Shown in pieces: positions 35,456 through 44,597 of a DNA stretch of 64,000 nt. Numbering within the stretch: position 1 is the first letter of the stretch; every line of letters begins with the position of its first letter. The notes beneath the pieces were generated by a model. The model was not told where the DNA came from. It searched no databases and saw only the letters and a program-made list of their open reading frames with translations. Location: positions 1 through 64,000 of the forward strand of contig CANGBC010000011.1 in assembly GCA_947452005.1 (NCBI GenBank), in the 5' to 3' direction. Both the position numbers and the translations under genes were made by a program. The DNA is from Beijerinckiaceae bacterium (lineage in GTDB: Bacteria; Pseudomonadota; Alphaproteobacteria; Rhizobiales; Beijerinckiaceae).

Positions 35456-36508
35456 ATGTCGCTACCTCGCCTCGCATTGGCCTTGGGACTGTCGCTGTCA
35501 GCTGCCACGTCTGCGCTGGCTGACCCGGCCGATTTCTACCGCGGCAAATCCATCAATCTTGTAGTCGGTTATGGTCCAGGTGGCGGCTACGATATTTTCG
35601 CCCGTCTGCTGGCGCGCTGGTATGGCAATCACATGCCCGGCAAGCCCGGCGTGGTGGTGCAGAATATGCCCGGCGCCGCCTCGCTGCGCGCCACCAATTA
35701 TATTGCGATGCAAGCCCCGAAAGACGGCACAGTGATCGCAGCCTTCGACCGCAACATGCCGCTGATCGCGCTGATTGGCGGCAATCCCAATGTGCAGTTT
35801 GATCCGCTCACGCTGACCTGGCTTGGCACTTTGTCAGACTCGACCGAAGACGCGTTCAATCTGTTCGTGCGCAAGCGCCCCGACATCACCTCGATTGAAG
35901 ATTTGCGCAAAGCAGGCGCGCCGCAAATCACGGTGGGCGTCACCAGTGCAGGCGCGACCGATCATGACATCACGGTTTTGATGCGCGATGTGCTGGGCCT
36001 CAACATTCGCGTGGTGCCGGGCTATCCCGATTCCAATGCGATTGGCTTGGCTGTTGAGAATGGCGAGCTGGACGGGCAATTCGTCAATTACGTCTCGACC
36101 AAAGTGGCCCGCCCCGCCTGGAACGACCCCAAAGGCAAAATGCGGGTCTTGATGCAATTTGCCCGCAAGACGCGCCATCCCGAATTGCCCAATGTGCCCA
36201 CCGCGCTTGAATTGTCGAAGAGCGCGGATGCGACCAAGATGATCGAGCTGGCTGAAATCCCCTATCTGATCGCACGCCCCTATGCAGCACCTCCCGGCCT
36301 TCCCGCTGATCGCGCCAAAGCCCTGCAAGATGCCTTTATGGCAGCGGCCCGTGATCCGGAATTTGTCGCCGAAGCCCATCGGCTCAATCTGGAATTGACG
36401 CCACTCAATGCCGAACAGGCGCTGGGCGTTGTCAAACAGCTGGTCGTCTTTGATAAGACCCAAAAAGACAAGCTGCGCGACATCATGTATGCGCCTGCCA
36501 AAAACTAA
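35456..36508 (+). CDS. TctC/Bug-type periplasmic solute-binding protein (2 of 7)
   Basis: 350 residues, signal ALALGLSLSAATSALA, then DFYRGKSINLVVGYGPGGGY, ARLLARWYGNHMPGKPG and APKDGTVIAA. Same subgroup as the gene at 32365 but clearly divergent. It is 13 bases upstream of a luciferase-like monooxygenase gene, a pairing repeated at the end of the window. ATG 35456 has gggga upstream; a longer frame lacks a signal peptide. Confidence 0.9.
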   Translation: MSLPRLALALGLSLSAATSALADPADFYRGKSINLVVGYGPGGGYDIFARLLARWYGNHMPGKPGVVVQNMPGAASLRATNYIAMQAPKDGTVIAAFDRNMPLIALIGGNPNVQFDPLTLTWLGTLSDSTEDAFNLFVRKRPDITSIEDLRKAGAPQITVGVTSAGATDHDITVLMRDVLGLNIRVVPGYPDSNAIGLAVENGELDGQFVNYVSTKVARPAWNDPKGKMRVLMQFARKTRHPELPNVPTALELSKSADATKMIELAEIPYLIARPYAAPPGLPADRAKALQDAFMAAARDPEFVAEAHRLNLELTPLNAEQALGVVKQLVVFDKTQKDKLRDIMYAPAKN

Positions 36509-36521
36509 GGAAGAAAAGACC

Positions 36522-37514
36522 ATGCAACTCGGCATCTGGTGCCCCGCGCCGCAATCCATCCGGCCTGATCCGCTCACGCAACCCATGCTGGATGCGCTGA
36601 CACGCCATGGCGGCGGACCTGATCAGAGTTTCGAATATGCGGTGAAAGTTTTGAACCGCGCCGAAGAGCTGGGCTTTGACATCACCCTCATTGCGCAGCG
36701 CTGGTTTGGGCCCGATCTGGATTCCTGGATTTTTGCCGCAGCGCTCGCGCCTGTTGTCAAAAAAATGAAGCTCATGGCGGCCATTCATCCAGGCATTTTT
36801 GATCCGCGCATGGCGGCCAAAATGGGGGCATCACTGGACCGCATTTCGGGTGGCCGTTTTTGCGTGAACATCGTCAATGGCACGCGCCCGGCCGAGCACA
36901 ATATGTATGGCCGCTGGATTGAATCCGACGAGGGCCGCTATCAGCAAATGCATGAGCTGATCCTCATCATGAAGGGCCTGTGGACGCAGGACAAGTTCAC
37001 GCTGGATGGCGAGTTCTACAAGGTCAAGGACGGCGTCATGCCGACACGCTCCGTGGCCACACCCCATCCGCCCTTCTATGCGGCCAGCCGCGCCGAAGAC
37101 GGCATGAATGTTGTCGCGCAAGAATGCGATTATTGGTTCGTCAATTACGACAAAGACCGCGCCAATTATGAAGCGAGCCTGAAGCGCATCACCGATGAAG
37201 TCGGGATGATGGAAGCGCGCGTTCAATCCTATGGCCGCAAGATGAACTATGGCATCAATGCCGTGGTCATCATGGGCGACACAGAGGAAGAGGCGCAGGC
37301 CAAGGCTGACGAGCATGTGCGCATGGCAGGCGCCGCCCAAGTGGGCACATCAGGTGTGGGCGCCAATCTGATTGGCACACCCAAAACCATTGTCGAGCGC
37401 ATGAAGCGCTATGAGGATATGGGCATCAACCTGTTCATGTTGCACTTCTGGCCCATGCATGAGGGCCTCGAAGAATTTGCAGAAAAAATCCTGCCACGTC
37501 TCAAACTGAGCTGA
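36522..37514 (+). CDS. LLM-class flavin-dependent monooxygenase (alkanesulfonate monooxygenase/SfnG-like)
   Basis: 330 residues. Bacterial-luciferase-like TIM barrel: GFDITLIAQRWFGPDLDSWI, VVKKMKLMAAIHPGIFDPRM, LDRISGGRFCVNIVNGT. Such enzymes use FMNH2 and O2 to oxidise organosulfur, amine or related substrates; a separate flavin reductase is required and none is present in the window. ATG 36522 with aaggaag upstream. Its closest relative in the window is the partial gene at 63324. Confidence 0.9.
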   Translation: MQLGIWCPAPQSIRPDPLTQPMLDALTRHGGGPDQSFEYAVKVLNRAEELGFDITLIAQRWFGPDLDSWIFAAALAPVVKKMKLMAAIHPGIFDPRMAAKMGASLDRISGGRFCVNIVNGTRPAEHNMYGRWIESDEGRYQQMHELILIMKGLWTQDKFTLDGEFYKVKDGVMPTRSVATPHPPFYAASRAEDGMNVVAQECDYWFVNYDKDRANYEASLKRITDEVGMMEARVQSYGRKMNYGINAVVIMGDTEEEAQAKADEHVRMAGAAQVGTSGVGANLIGTPKTIVERMKRYEDMGINLFMLHFWPMHEGLEEFAEKILPRLKLS

Positions 37515-37536
37515 ACCTCGCCTCAGCTCAGCTTTT
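37507..37536. terminator. Bidirectional terminator candidate
   Basis: The stem tgagctga (37507-37514) pairs with tcagctca (37523-37530) around acctcgcc and is followed by gctttt. It spans the stops of the convergent monooxygenase and small-protein genes. Confidence 0.5.
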
Positions 37537-37747
37537 GCTGGGCAATCTGATGCGCGTTGCGATAAGCGTCCGCCATCCCGGTGATGATAGCGCGGGTGAG
37601 GCCATGCTGCTCTTCGCGTCCCAACCGATCCAGATTTTCGACAAACCAGCCGGCTTCCACCGCGCCTGACTTGATCAGTGCATCCATCACAAGCCCATTG
37701 ATGCGCAAGAGCGCGAGTGTTTCGGGGCTGATCTGTTCCTTGGCCAT
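37523..37747 (-). CDS. Small conserved-looking hypothetical protein
   Basis: 74 residues (MAKEQISPETLALLRINGLV...) with a mixed helical character and no signal or membrane helix. ATG 37747 has ggtggag at a proper distance. I do not recognise the family. It is convergent with the monooxygenase gene and follows YihY on the same strand after about 50 bases. Coding is supported by the ribosome site and composition only. Confidence 0.6.
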   Translation of the reverse strand: MAKEQISPETLALLRINGLVMDALIKSGAVEAGWFVENLDRLGREEQHGLTRAIITGMADAYRNAHQIAQQKLS

Positions 37748-37801
37748 TGTGTCTTCTCCACCTGTTGGTGCCTGCTTAGCACGGATGGAGGCATGACCAA
37801 A

Positions 37802-38695
37802 TCAGGTGTCGCCCTGTGCCTGCGTCTCGACCTCGGCGTTGATCTCCGCCCCAATCATGATGACGATGACCGAAATCCAGATCCAGGTCATGAAAGCGAT
37901 CACCGCACCCAGCGCGCCATAGGTTTTGTTGTAGCTGCCAAAATGCGACGCATAGAAGGAAAAGGCGGCGGAGGCAGCCACCCAGACGATGCTGGCAAAG
38001 GCACTGCCTGTCGTAATCCAGCGCCAATGCGGCTTTTTGCGCGTCGGCCCGAAGCGGTAGAGAAACGCCAGTGCGATGGCGAGCGCAATCAGCAGCAGCG
38101 GCCAGCGCAGCCATCGGAGCGTCAGCTCCAGCCAATCGCCCAGCGGCACAAGCTTGAGCACCAGCGGCACGCCGACCGCTGCGGCAAGCCCGACGATGGC
38201 GACCAGCACCATGCCTAAGGTGAAAGCCAGAGATTCCAGATTCAGCGCGAAAAACCCGCGCGTTTCTTTCTCGCCATAGGCGACATTCAACGCGTCAAAC
38301 AAAGCCTTCACGCCAGCATTGGCGCTCCACAAGGAGACAATGACACCAAAGGCCAGACCAAGCCCCAGCGAAGACTTTTGCGCAGCAATGCGGCGGACCT
38401 CGTCACCCACCAGATTGATCGCATCGCCCGGCACGAAACTGGACGCCGCATTGATCTGATGCTCAATCGTCGCGGGATCAGCGAACAATCCGTAGATCGA
38501 GACGAGCGCCGTGATCGCCGGAAACAATGCCAGCAGCGCATAAAATGTGACGCCGGCCGCCACGGCCAAGACACGGTCTTCATCCAGCGCGGCATAGACG
38601 CGACAGACAATCTCGCGCCAGCCGCGCGCGGGAATTTGGCTTGGCTGATTCGCACCCTGCCCGGCTGCGCTGCGGGCGCTGTTGTCGTGAGCCAT
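37802..38695 (-). CDS. YihY/BrkB-family inner membrane protein
   Basis: 297 residues with about six membrane helices. Family pattern: AVAAGVTFYALLALFPAITA near the start, GLVVSLWSANAGVKA-like core, and the last third with ASIVWVAASAAFSFYASHFG and YGALGAVIAFMTWIWISV. Proteins of this group are often annotated ribonuclease BN by error; real function unknown. ATG 38695 is preceded by a perfect aggagg. Divergent from the small gene at 38784. Confidence 0.92.
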   Translation of the reverse strand: MAHDNSARSAAGQGANQPSQIPARGWREIVCRVYAALDEDRVLAVAAGVTFYALLALFPAITALVSIYGLFADPATIEHQINAASSFVPGDAINLVGDEVRRIAAQKSSLGLGLAFGVIVSLWSANAGVKALFDALNVAYGEKETRGFFALNLESLAFTLGMVLVAIVGLAAAVGVPLVLKLVPLGDWLELTLRWLRWPLLLIALAIALAFLYRFGPTRKKPHWRWITTGSAFASIVWVAASAAFSFYASHFGSYNKTYGALGAVIAFMTWIWISVIVIMIGAEINAEVETQAQGDT

Positions 38696-38783
38696 GCGCA
38701 ACCTCCTGATGCCACAATCGCGGCGCATGGCTTTTTGTTGCAGCCAGGCCAGATCGCGGCCTTAAGGATTTTTCAAATGGAAC

Positions 38784-39047
38784 ATGTTAACTATTCAGCA
38801 GGATACGATTCGCGAAGCACAGGATGACGCCGTCGTGAGCAACGAAGATCTGGCCATTGAAGTGCGCCGCCTGCGCGCGCTGGTTGAAGAGCATGCCTCG
38901 GAAATCGCACGCCTGCGCGCGGAAGCGCGCAAAGTGCGTGTCGATAATGGCATGGCCCCCAATGCACGTCTGACGCCCGAAGAATTCGCCTTCGCTCGCG
39001 ACATGGCCATGGGTGTCAGCGCACCGCAGGGTCGTCTGCGCGCCTAA
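38784..39047 (+). CDS. Small helical (coiled-coil) hypothetical protein
   Basis: 87 residues. Central part LAIEVRRLRALVEEHASEIA is a predicted two-heptad coiled coil. No signal peptide and no recognised family. The ribosome site is weak; a GTG at 38835 would be an alternative start. It is convergent with the GT25-like gene and divergent from yihY. Confidence 0.55.
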   Translation: MLTIQQDTIREAQDDAVVSNEDLAIEVRRLRALVEEHASEIARLRAEARKVRVDNGMAPNARLTPEEFAFARDMAMGVSAPQGRLRA

Positions 39048-39050
39048 GCT

Positions 39051-39803
39051 CTAGTCGGCGAGTGCCGCCCACATAATGGCGAGCGCCTTGGCCTCGGTGC
39101 TGAGTCCTTTTGACATTTCCGCAATAGGCTGCAGCTCCGGCGTGCCCCCACCATCGCGCCACACCATGCGACGGTAAATATCCCCGACAGCCGCATTGCG
39201 CGCCGCCTTGTCTGTGGGCGTGTTGGCATCATCGCCACGGCTCAATGTGGTCGCGAAGGGGAAGATGAACCGGCCCATCAGCGCACCGCTACGCACGGAT
39301 TCGCACAATGCCCGCTCGATCACATCCGCAAATGTCTCAGCACCCAAAGCCTGCGGCGCCAAACTCTCGGTTGCACGCGGATGAACCACAGTGAGACCAG
39401 GCGCAGCAAACCCCATGCTGCGCGGATCAATCAGCCGCGTGCGCCCGGCTTCCACCAAAGATCGGCGCAGATTGAACAGATCGGCCATCGGCCCGGCCTG
39501 CGTCAGCCGCAAATCGGAAAACAGAACATCAAAGCCACCCGACTGCTGCAAATGGCCGATGCTGTTTTCAATCGTCTGGCCGGAATTGGGGCCCAGCAGG
39601 CAGCCCGGTGTCGCGATCAGAAAGGGCGTTTGCGCGGCGCTCTCGCGCAGCAGCAGATCGTGCCAGGCTTCGCCCGCATTTTGTCCGACAACTGGGAAAA
39701 AACGTTCGATCTTCCAATGCTCTGGCGCGTGCTTATGGAAATTGTCCTGAACCATCGCCCAAGCAACCGGATCGTGATCATCGGCGAGAAAAAAACATTT
39801 CAT
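39051..39803 (-). CDS. Degenerate GT25-like protein, function unknown
   Basis: 250 residues. Not recognised directly, but its order of segments parallels the adjacent GT25 enzyme: TPFLIATPGCLLGPNSG where GT25 has LILEDD, then GGFDVLFSDL against SGMDLLFFAV, then MGFAAPGLTVVHP against GFGMCCYLVTP, then MGRFIFPFAT against LRAFIMRPFLA. The catalytic acidic triplet is replaced by Thr-Pro-Gly (65-67). Encoded downstream of the GT25 gene on the same strand, about 100 bases apart, without a clear ribosome site. It may be an inactive paralogue or regulator; the relationship is inferred by eye. Confidence 0.5.
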   Translation of the reverse strand: MKCFFLADDHDPVAWAMVQDNFHKHAPEHWKIERFFPVVGQNAGEAWHDLLLRESAAQTPFLIATPGCLLGPNSGQTIENSIGHLQQSGGFDVLFSDLRLTQAGPMADLFNLRRSLVEAGRTRLIDPRSMGFAAPGLTVVHPRATESLAPQALGAETFADVIERALCESVRSGALMGRFIFPFATTLSRGDDANTPTDKAARNAAVGDIYRRMVWRDGGGTPELQPIAEMSKGLSTEAKALAIMWAALAD

Positions 39804-39904
39804 GAAAAGGGATCGCGCAAAATGAGAATCGAAAATATGGGCAGATGCTAGACCGCACCCTGTTGAGCGTCAAAAGCCTGACAGAGGTTGCGCACATAAA
39901 AGCC

Positions 39905-40651
39905 CTAACGCCGCATGTTTTGCGCGCGCGTTGTGGAATCTGTATTCGGCGTCCACGCCAAAAATGGGCGCATGATGAAAGCGCGTAAATCGCCATAAAG
40001 CGCGTTCAGGCGCCGATCAATGCTGGTGCCGCCCACATTGACGCCAGACAGGCCGGGGATGGCTATCGTCTCAATCCGCAACGGCAAGACATCGCGGATG
40101 AGTTTTTCCGCGCCCTGCGGTGTCACCAGATAGCAGCACATGCCAAAGCCATTCAGCATGCGTCGCAACGTGAGCTTGCGCAAATCTGCGCCGGCGAGAA
40201 TTTCAACAATGCGCTGCGGGGGTGGATAGCGGTCGACAAAGGATGAAAACTCGCGCACGCCCTCCGGCGAAACTGTGCCAAGCAATGTATCGGTGTTGAC
40301 GGCGAAAAACAGCAGGTCCATGCCAGACGTGTCGAGCCCGGCCACCACTTCGGCAATCTTTGGATGGGTGATCGCATCATCCTCCAAAATCAGCATAGGC
40401 ACATTGCGATGCTTGGCCTCGCGCCAGAGCGCCAGATGGCTGGCGGCAGCGCCTATCTCCCCATCGGTCACAGCCCCCGTGTCGAGGCATTCACGCGTGA
40501 CAAGGTTTTGGACCAGCCGCTCCTCGCGCGACAGGCCAGCGCCGGGCACGGCCCGGAAAAGCTGAAAGGACAAGTGAGCATTGGCCGCGCGAAACTGCGC
40601 AAAGCGAGCCGAGCCCGGATCAAGCGTGATAACGTGCGTTTCGTAAAACAA
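39905..40651 (-). CDS. Glycosyltransferase family 25 (LPS-type)
   Basis: 248 residues. GT25 features: FYETHVITLDPGSARFAQF (N-terminal strand), TDGEIGAAASHLALWREA and the acidic LILEDDAITHP (90-92). GT25 enzymes transfer hexoses in lipooligosaccharide synthesis. The start at 40651 is a TTG with aagg 5 bases upstream. Divergent from the peroxiredoxin gene. Likely cell-envelope role. Confidence 0.85.
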   Translation of the reverse strand: MFYETHVITLDPGSARFAQFRAANAHLSFQLFRAVPGAGLSREERLVQNLVTRECLDTGAVTDGEIGAAASHLALWREAKHRNVPMLILEDDAITHPKIAEVVAGLDTSGMDLLFFAVNTDTLLGTVSPEGVREFSSFVDRYPPPQRIVEILAGADLRKLTLRRMLNGFGMCCYLVTPQGAEKLIRDVLPLRIETIAIPGLSGVNVGGTSIDRRLNALYGDLRAFIMRPFLAWTPNTDSTTRAQNMRR

Positions 40652-40794
40652 AGGCGGCCTTAAAATGGACGGATCAAAATGGCTGGGTCTGAAATGATCG
40701 GCGAGACTAGCCCGGCCCGGGCTTTAATCCAAGATGGACAGCGGGTCGTATCCATAGGCAAATAGCGGCGCAGACAGGCAGCGGACATCACACA

Positions 40795-41361
40795 ATGAGC
40801 CAGAGACTTTTGAAATATCTCGCCGTGACGGGGCATGCGCTTTTGACGCTGTTGTTCAGCTTTCCTGCGCAGGCCCAGCTGAAGGCCGGCCTGCCGGCCC
40901 CCGACTTCTCACTGGAAGCCGCTCTTGGTGGCAAGGACATTCATTTCAGCCTGGCAGACGCGCTGAAAAAAGGTCCGGTGGTGATTTTCTTCTATCCGAA
41001 ATCTTTCACCAGCGTCTGCACGGAAGAAGCTCATCTCTTTGCCGAAGCCATGGATGAATTTGAAAAGCATGGCGCGAGCGTGATTGGTATTTCATCCGAC
41101 ACCATCGAAACGCAGCGGAAGTTTTCATCCATGGAATGCCGCGACCGCTTTCCGGTGGGCGCGGACCCGCAGATGAAAATCATCAAGACTTATAATGTCG
41201 GCTTTGGCGGCATTGGCGCGGTTCTGCCTTTTGCCGATCGCGTGTCTTTTGTCATCGCGCCCAATGGTCAGGTGCTGAGCCAGGTGAAATCGTCTGACGC
41301 GCAACCCCATGTGCAAGGCGCACTGGAAGCCGTCCGCGCTTGGGCCGCGAAGAAGGGCTAA
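40795..41361 (+). CDS. Exported thioredoxin-fold peroxiredoxin (AhpC/TSA family)
   Basis: 188 residues with a signal peptide (LAVTGHALLTLLFSFPAQAQ). Peroxidatic Cys75 in PKSFTSVCTEE and a second Cys115 in SSMECRDRF that could be resolving. The signal suggests periplasmic action, unusual for a peroxiredoxin. ATG 40795 follows a weak ribosome site. A strong terminator follows. Confidence 0.88.
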   Translation: MSQRLLKYLAVTGHALLTLLFSFPAQAQLKAGLPAPDFSLEAALGGKDIHFSLADALKKGPVVIFFYPKSFTSVCTEEAHLFAEAMDEFEKHGASVIGISSDTIETQRKFSSMECRDRFPVGADPQMKIIKTYNVGFGGIGAVLPFADRVSFVIAPNGQVLSQVKSSDAQPHVQGALEAVRAWAAKKG

Positions 41362-41363
41362 AA

Positions 41364-41400
41364 AAAGCCGGTGGCAAATTGCCACCGGCGAGACGTTTTT
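41364..41400. terminator. Bidirectional terminator between peroxiredoxin and Omp genes
   Basis: The stem gccggtggca/tgccaccggc (41370-41392) has an A tract on the left and gttttt shortly after on the right, so it can stop transcription from both convergent genes. Confidence 0.85.
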
Positions 41401-41412
41401 AGTAAGCCGAGA

Positions 41413-42135
41413 TTAGAACTTATAGTTCAACCCGACACGGAAGATGTCGTTGCGCAGATTGACCTTATCGGCCACGACTGTACCACCCCAATAGGTCTTC
41501 TTTCCAAGATCAATGTGCAGATATTCTGCTTTGGCTGTGATGTTCTTGGTGAAGCCGTATTCGCCACCCAAGCCCAACGCCCAGCCATTGTGAACTTGGT
41601 CGTTGCCAGCCTGCGCAGCCCAGTTCACGCCTTGCCACGATGCAGTGCCAGAAACGGTGATCTTGTTCTTGCCATAAGCATAACCGCCGGTCGCGTAGAC
41701 CAAGAGGTTATCAAATGCATAACCTGCGCGCAGGCGCACGGTACCAAGCGAAACCTGTTCTGTTTTCAAGGTTGCTGCTGCGCTGATCGCACTGCCATTC
41801 AAAACCGTTGCTGCAGAAATGGAGTACGAATCGCTGAGCTTGGTCCAAGCATAGTCAGCCTCAGCACCGAGCACATAATTACCAAATTGTTGATTATAAC
41901 CTGCTTGAACGCCGAACAAGCCACCCTTGATGTCCATCGAACCAATCACGGGCGTGACATAAGGATCTTTTTCGGAGCCGATACCATAGCCTGCATTGGC
42001 GCCGACATAAAATCCCGTCCAATCATAAGCGCGGGCGATCGGTGCGACAGGTGACTGTGTGCGCTTAGGAAGGTCAGCAGCAACAGCCACTACGGGCGAC
42101 AAAGCAAAAGCGGCGCAGAGCGCAAGTTTTTTCAC
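41413..42135 (-). CDS. Outer membrane beta-barrel protein, Omp25/31-like
   Basis: 240 residues. Signal peptide LALCAAFALSPVVAVAA, then alternating beta strands such as YDWTGFYVGANAGYGIG, VRLRAGYAFDNLLVYATGGY and a terminal Phe (VGLNYKF) for barrel assembly. This YDWTGFYVGA opening is typical of Rhizobiales Omp25/31 porin-like proteins. The start is a GTG at 42135 with aaggat upstream. Confidence 0.92.
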   Translation of the reverse strand: MKKLALCAAFALSPVVAVAADLPKRTQSPVAPIARAYDWTGFYVGANAGYGIGSEKDPYVTPVIGSMDIKGGLFGVQAGYNQQFGNYVLGAEADYAWTKLSDSYSISAATVLNGSAISAAATLKTEQVSLGTVRLRAGYAFDNLLVYATGGYAYGKNKITVSGTASWQGVNWAAQAGNDQVHNGWALGLGGEYGFTKNITAKAEYLHIDLGKKTYWGGTVVADKVNLRNDIFRVGLNYKF

Positions 42136-42242
42136 AATCGAATCCTTTCAATGTTTGATATTCTAAATGCCTAGGACAAGCTTCGCGCCCAATAACCCGA
42201 AAATAGGACCGACAAACAAACATCAAGGCCTGCCTTTATGCC

Positions 42243-43241
42243 TCACGGCAAAACTGCAAAATCCCCGCGTTGGTAATCTTTCACCATGTCGCGCAAGGCG
42301 GCTGGTGCGACGACCTCGACCTTGTTGCCCCATTGGTAGAGATACCAAGCCATTTCCAGATGGCCCGCCGCCTTGAAGCGGATGAGGATCGAGCCATCCG
42401 CACATTCTTCCATCCGCTGTTCAGGATGAAACAAAGTGCCACGCACATGGTCTGCGGCCTCGGGGGCAAAGCGCCATTCCACTTCGCCATATTCGCTTTC
42501 ATTCTGATACAGAGCAAAGCCGCGATTGGCGAAAGCCTGCAAATCGAAATCGGCGGGACGCTCGAAATAATCCTCTGACACATGCGCTTCGCTGATCGCA
42601 TCGACGCGATAGGTTTTGATTGCGCCCTGTCGGCGGCTGTTGGGATCCAGCGCCACCAAATAGCGCCGATAGCCAGACAGCAATCCATAAGGGGCGACGC
42701 GGCGCAATTGCGGCTCGGCGTCCAGATGCGATTGATAACGAATGTGCAGATAGCGGCAGGCCTTGATCGCCTCGGCCACAGCGGCGGCGACATTTTCATC
42801 CACGCGCGAACGTGGGCCCGGGCGCGCGACAAAGCCTTGGGCTTCGAGAATGGCATCCGCATCCGGCTCAATGCGCAAGATCTGCTTGCTGGGCACCAAT
42901 GCCACGACCTTGTCACGCAATTTGGAAAGCGTGGCAGACTCGATCTTCAACCCCGCGCGCGCCAGATGGGAGATGCCCAATTCCAGAGCTGCGACATCCT
43001 CGGCAGAGAGCGAGAAGAACTCGCGGTAATGTCCGCCCGGAATGCGCCAGCGCTTGCGCCCCTCGACATCGACATAGCTTTCGGTGTGCGGAAAATTGGC
43101 CTCCAGCGCGCGAAACATGCGTTGCGCCGTGCGCAGCGAGACGCCGTAATGGTCGATCACATCATCCAGCGTCAGTCCCTGGCGACCGCCCGCTGCCTTG
43201 CGCGCCAATTCTATCAATTGCTCTGCTTTGTCGAAACTCAT
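42243..43241 (-). CDS. WYL-domain transcriptional regulator (YafY-like)
   Basis: 332 residues. N-terminal helix-turn-helix (QGLTLDDVIDHYGVSLRTAQ, RMFRALEA), then a WYL-type ligand-binding domain (LHIRYQ, APYGLLSGYRRYLVALDP, IKTYRVDAISEA), then a C-terminal wing. ATG 43241 is preferred because gggggatg lies 8 bases upstream; ATG 43250 is adjacent. Divergent from the CaiB-family gene at 43458 across about 200 bases, so it may control that operon. Confidence 0.88.
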   Translation of the reverse strand: MSFDKAEQLIELARKAAGGRQGLTLDDVIDHYGVSLRTAQRMFRALEANFPHTESYVDVEGRKRWRIPGGHYREFFSLSAEDVAALELGISHLARAGLKIESATLSKLRDKVVALVPSKQILRIEPDADAILEAQGFVARPGPRSRVDENVAAAVAEAIKACRYLHIRYQSHLDAEPQLRRVAPYGLLSGYRRYLVALDPNSRRQGAIKTYRVDAISEAHVSEDYFERPADFDLQAFANRGFALYQNESEYGEVEWRFAPEAADHVRGTLFHPEQRMEECADGSILIRFKAAGHLEMAWYLYQWGNKVEVVAPAALRDMVKDYQRGDFAVLP

Positions 43242-43457
43242 GTCCGGCATCCCCCAGCGCCAGATCTAAACTAGCAGGGTGACAAAGGCTGTCAGGGGCA
43301 AAGCGGTGGTAAAAAAGCCCGGTAAATCAGGCCCCACACCAAAAACAGCGCATAAGTCCTTGATTGCAATAGATCACCTTGCCAGCTGCCTCGTCCCGGC
43401 TAAGATAGGGCCTTCACAGATCGGCCCGTTCAAGAGGCCGTCATGCAGGGAGGAACT

Positions 43458-44597
43458 ATGCCGGGCGCTCTCGATGGAATTCGCGTGGTCGAATTCGCCA
43501 ATTACGTCTCAGGCCCCTATGCCGGCATGATCCTCGGCGATATGGGCGCTGACGTCATCAAGGTTGAAGAGCCAACCAAGGGCGACCCATTCCGCGGCTG
43601 GGGCCGCGTTGAATATTCGCCCACCTTTGGCTCGGTCAATCGCAACAAGAAAAGCGTGACGCTGGATTTGAAAAGCGACGAGGGCAAAGCCCATGCGCGC
43701 GCGCTCATTCTGTCGGCTGATGTGGTGATCGAGAATTTCCGCGTCGGCACGATGGAGCGCCTGGGGCTGGGCTTTGAACAGTTTCGCGCTGAGAACCCGG
43801 GCCTCATCTGGTGCTCGATCACCGGCTATGGCTCAGATGGCCCCTACGCTATGCGGCCGGGCTATGACACGGTGGGACAGGCCACCAGCGGCCTGCTCAG
43901 CCTGCTGACCGATATTGCTGATCCCAAACCCATGGGCATTTCGCTCTCAGACCATCTGAGCGGCATGAATGCAGCCAATGGCATTCTTGCCGCGATCATT
44001 GCGCGCGGGCGCACGGGGCGTGGACAATGTGTCGAGACATCGCTGCTCGAGTCGACTTTGTCTTTCTGCGGCGAGAATGCGGCGCGCTTTTTTGAAAATG
44101 GCAAGGTGCCGGGACGCGCCACGCGCACGCATCAGGCGCAGGTCTATGCCTTCACCGCCTCCGACAACAAAGCCTTCGTTGTGCATTTGTCGTCGCCGAC
44201 CAAATTCTGGCTGGGGCTGACCAAGGTTGCGGGCCATCCTGAATGGGCCGAAGATCCGCGTTTCAAGACCAAAGAAACGCGCGGCAAGAATTATGATTCG
44301 CTCAAAGCGCTTCTGGCCGAGATTTTCAGCACCAACACGCGCCAATATTGGCTCGATCTGTTGCTGGCAGCCGATGTGCCGTCTGCCCCACTCAATACGC
44401 TCGACGATGTGTTTGCCGACCCGCAAGTGCAGCATTTGAAAATGCGCGTGGATGTGCCCCATCCGAAATTGGGCAGCGTTGGCTATGTGCGCAACGGCGT
44501 GCGCATGTCCGAAACACCCACGCAAGTGCGCTGCTGCTCGCCCGAGCTTGGCGAACATAATGACGAAATCCTTGGCGCTTTGGGGAGGAAGCCATGA
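43458..44597 (+). CDS. CaiB/BaiF-family (class III) CoA-transferase
   Basis: 379 residues, standard length. Family signatures: LDGIRVVEFANYVSGPYAGM, LGDMGADVIKVEEPTKGDPF and the catalytic Asp165 in ISLSDHLSGMNA. It moves CoA between carboxylic acids (for example succinyl-CoA to a catabolic acid). ATG 43458 has ggagga upstream. The stop overlaps the next TctC gene's start (ATGA), and thiolase-like/DUF35 genes follow, so a CoA-dependent side-chain degradation is likely. Confidence 0.92.
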   Translation: MPGALDGIRVVEFANYVSGPYAGMILGDMGADVIKVEEPTKGDPFRGWGRVEYSPTFGSVNRNKKSVTLDLKSDEGKAHARALILSADVVIENFRVGTMERLGLGFEQFRAENPGLIWCSITGYGSDGPYAMRPGYDTVGQATSGLLSLLTDIADPKPMGISLSDHLSGMNAANGILAAIIARGRTGRGQCVETSLLESTLSFCGENAARFFENGKVPGRATRTHQAQVYAFTASDNKAFVVHLSSPTKFWLGLTKVAGHPEWAEDPRFKTKETRGKNYDSLKALLAEIFSTNTRQYWLDLLLAADVPSAPLNTLDDVFADPQVQHLKMRVDVPHPKLGSVGYVRNGVRMSETPTQVRCCSPELGEHNDEILGALGRKP

